A DNA stretch of 64,000 nt from Rickettsiales bacterium. Its GTDB lineage: Bacteria > Pseudomonadota > Alphaproteobacteria > Rickettsiales > SXRF01. Positions 62,038-64,000 of this stretch are shown piece by piece. Location of the stretch: assembly GCA_041396965.1 (NCBI GenBank), contig JAWKXN010000001.1:744001-808000 (forward strand), in the 5' to 3' direction. Below the pieces are notes generated by a model. That model saw only the letters and a list, made by a program, of their open reading frames with translations, ran no database searches and was not told the DNA's origin. Position 1 is the first letter of the stretch, and each line of letters opens with the position of its first letter. The position numbers and the translations under genes were made by a program.

Positions 62038-62700
62038 ATGATTGGTAATCGCGAATTATTTCCATTTTTTTTTATAAAATTATTGATAGTGATGTTGATA
62101 TATCCATCACTATCATATGGTAGTTATAGATCATATTTCAATATGAGAGAATCGGTGTTTAGTGACATTACCCCGTTTCCTAAATGGACTGGTATGATAG
62201 AGCGTTATTCAGCCCAACTTGAGATGCCAGATAGTAAATGTGGAACTGTTATTTATTACCCATGTACAGTAAAGGATTGGAAAAAGCTGATAGATAACCT
62301 ACAGGGTGAATCACTCCATACCAAGCTAAAAAAAGTCAATGACTGGGCTAACAAATATCCTTATGTAATAGACCAAATAAACTGGGGAATTAATGATTAT
62401 TGGGAAACTTTATATGAATTTATAGATATAAGTGGTGATTGTGAGGATTACGCGATAACGAAATATTATTCGCTGCGTGCTCTTGGAGTTCCAGCGAGCA
62501 GAATGCGTATAATGATTGTTCAGGATCTAAATCTTGGTGGTATTATTCACGCTGTTCTCGGAGTATATGATGACGATAATAAGTTAAATGTTTTGGATAA
62601 TCAAATTAAGCAAGTTGTATCAGCGTTAAAGATTTATCATTACCGCCCAATATATGGTATAAACGAAAACAACTGGTGGACATATCAACCTAACATGTAA
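62038..62700 (+). CDS. LapG-like periplasmic transglutaminase-like cysteine protease
   Basis: 220 residues. The N-terminal hydrophobic signal (about 9-27) targets it to the periplasm. The catalytic triad is in ISGDCEDYAITKYYSLRALG (Cys), IIHAVLGVY (His) and LNVLDNQI (Asp). This is the BTLCP/LapG family; LapG cuts large surface adhesins and is held by the c-di-GMP receptor LapD. The downstream sensor gene, 39 bases away, may be its controller. No adhesin target is in the window. Confidence 0.85.
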   Translation: MIGNRELFPFFFIKLLIVMLIYPSLSYGSYRSYFNMRESVFSDITPFPKWTGMIERYSAQLEMPDSKCGTVIYYPCTVKDWKKLIDNLQGESLHTKLKKVNDWANKYPYVIDQINWGINDYWETLYEFIDISGDCEDYAITKYYSLRALGVPASRMRIMIVQDLNLGGIIHAVLGVYDDDNKLNVLDNQIKQVVSALKIYHYRPIYGINENNWWTYQPNM

Positions 62701-62739
62701 AATATAAAAAACGTTATTGTGTTATTTAAGGAGATAAAA

Positions 62740-64000
62740 ATGAAAAACACCGTTTTGGAATCAGATGAATTTCTGGAAGATACCAAGTTTTATAATTCTC
62801 CATGGTTATATGGTATCGTCACCCTAGTCGTTTCCATTATAATTGGCGGGGTTTTCATGATATCATACTTTAATAATAAGGATTACGCCCGTGACCTACA
62901 AAGATGGAAAGAAAGATTAAATCTGGTAGCTGAAAGCAGGGCTAGTGAAATAAATAATTTTATAAATAATAACTTTTCTGAAATAAGAAGTTTAGCCGAT
63001 AACCCATCTCTTGGAATTTACCTCACTGAACTTAGCGTTATAAAACAGGACGGTAAGAATGGGCATAACAACATAGAGCCATCACAGAAATCATATCTAA
63101 GAAATCTACTGCTTTTTACCGCGAAACGTACTGGATTTATTGGTGATAAAAATATTGATAATATACCAGCAAATGTTACGGCAGGCGGTAGTAGTGGTAT
63201 TATGGTGCTTGACAAAAATAATAATATGATAGTTTCCACACCGTTAAAGGAATCCGTAAGGAATAATATCACGGACTATGCTGGTAAATATAATAAGGCT
63301 GAGGATGGATTCATTGATTTAGCGAAGAATAGCGATGGTATTCCATATATAGGATTTATATCTCCGGTATATTCTATTCAAGGTGAACGGAATGAGGAGT
63401 CTATTATTGGAAAAGTAGTAGCGATAAAGACCATAGACGCAAATCTATTCAACTTGTTAAAACAGCCGGGTTCTATAGAGAATACTCTAGAAATATTACT
63501 GGCAAGAGTGAAGCAAGATAAATTAGAATATATCTCTCCGCTGCGTGATGGTAGCGAGCTACTAGGTAATAATATTGATATTACAACAGATACCATAGAT
63601 AGTTCCGCTGAAGCTTACCTAGTGAAGTCTGTAAACGACTTTTCTTCCGAACAAAAGGATTATAGAAATCAGGATGTTTTAGCGACTTCTAGATTTATAG
63701 ATATAGCTGGAGCTGACTGGATATTGATAGTAAAAATAGATAAAAGTGAGGCTTTCGCTAAGAGTGGGGCGTATCGCAGCAGCTTGTCAGCTATTTTCTC
63801 TCTTGCTATCGCCATAGTTGTTATGCTGATTATTATCGTTTGGTGGTATTCATATTCACGTCATTCTGTGATAGCGTCAAAATATTTCAAAAAAGTAGCT
63901 ATTAAAGCAAAAAATCAGGAAAAGCTTCTACGTTTGGTTACTGATAACCAACCGGAAACACTTTATATAGTTGATAATAACCAGACATACTGGTTTGCCA
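62740..64000 (+). CDS. Membrane sensor with dCache-like domain and PAS start (3' end outside window)
   Basis: The frame begins at ATG 62740 after AAGGAGAT and stays open to the window end (420 codons). A membrane helix at about 25-47 is followed by a ~310-residue periplasmic domain with double-Cache features (SGIMVLDKNNNMIVSTP, IPYIGFISPVYS, ADWILIVKIDKSEAF). A second helix (about 352-375) and LLRLVTDNQPETLYIVDNN, the opening of a PAS domain, follow. The output domain (GGDEF/EAL or kinase) is beyond the edge. Adjacency to a LapG-like gene favours a c-di-GMP link, by inference. Confidence 0.8.
   Translation, partial: MKNTVLESDEFLEDTKFYNSPWLYGIVTLVVSIIIGGVFMISYFNNKDYARDLQRWKERLNLVAESRASEINNFINNNFSEIRSLADNPSLGIYLTELSVIKQDGKNGHNNIEPSQKSYLRNLLLFTAKRTGFIGDKNIDNIPANVTAGGSSGIMVLDKNNNMIVSTPLKESVRNNITDYAGKYNKAEDGFIDLAKNSDGIPYIGFISPVYSIQGERNEESIIGKVVAIKTIDANLFNLLKQPGSIENTLEILLARVKQDKLEYISPLRDGSELLGNNIDITTDTIDSSAEAYLVKSVNDFSSEQKDYRNQDVLATSRFIDIAGADWILIVKIDKSEAFAKSGAYRSSLSAIFSLAIAIVVMLIIIVWWYSYSRHSVIASKYFKKVAIKAKNQEKLLRLVTDNQPETLYIVDNNQTYWFA

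Overview
This AT-rich window looks like chromosomal DNA of an alphaproteobacterium. The main reasons are gene order and protein architecture. There is a rimP-nusA-infB-rbfA-truB-rpsO-pnp block whose IF2 has the alphaproteobacterial type of N-terminus. There is also the rpsA-sppA-ihfB-DUF1049-trpF-trpB-trpA series typical of that class, a choline-kinase-type ThrB followed by rnhA, and an ornithine decarboxylase behind a structured leader. The order cannot be fixed from sequence alone. An sdhB standing apart from sdhCDA is reminiscent of Rickettsiales, but genes for Trp, Thr, pyrimidine and pterin synthesis and the Kdp pump argue against a strongly reduced parasite.

Layout: 1-6.2 kb holds the end of a pseudopilin-like protein fused to a beta-propeller-like region, then an RND efflux pump with its adaptor. 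6.3-8.6 kb has tRNA-Met, aguB and ispH. 8.6-9.1 kb is a non-coding stretch crowded with hairpins. 9.1-17.8 kb is the translation/RNA operon on the minus strand. 17.9-21.4 kb has small unknown genes, DUF1905 and methylmalonyl-CoA mutase. 21.5-24.4 kb is an accessory patch with a second pseudopilin-like gene and two peptidoglycan hydrolases that share an unusual upstream element. 24.5-31.7 kb mixes unknown genes with rsmB, a membrane retropepsin, guaB and ornithine decarboxylase. 31.7-36.2 kb is kdpFABC, including a 29-codon kdpF. 36.4-39.3 kb is a tight minus-strand series (parA, globin-like, pyrE, SDR, folB). 39.5-43.4 kb has an unknown gene, the Sua5/TsaC gene, a complete IS481-type element and a TetR gene. 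43.5-50.6 kb has a TetR/membrane-protein pair, DUF2157/GDYXXLXY, an FMN reductase, an M48 lipoprotein, sdhB, thrB and rnhA. 50.6-53.2 kb is a minus-strand group with a phage-type terminase. 53.3-61.1 kb runs from an LPG-synthase-like membrane protein through rpsA, sppA and ihfB to trpA. 61.2 kb to the end has a histone-H1-like gene, a LapG-like protease and the start of a Cache-PAS sensor that runs off the window.

The most unusual signal is a dispersed intergenic repeat at about 7.5, 8.6-9.1, 50.6 and 54.4-54.6 kb. Each fuller copy carries two hairpins whose stem sequences differ between copies while base pairing is kept, and whose loops are AGTA, AGCA or AGAA. This looks like selection on RNA or DNA structure rather than on sequence. 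Other points of interest are the propeller-fused pseudopilin and its paralogue, the two hydrolases with a shared, apparently leaderless promoter, a globin-like protein without the proximal histidine, a free-standing domain resembling the CpaF N-terminus, an isolated terminase pair, and a LapG-like protease next to a Cache-PAS sensor.

All product calls rest on reading motifs and gene order; no database search was run.
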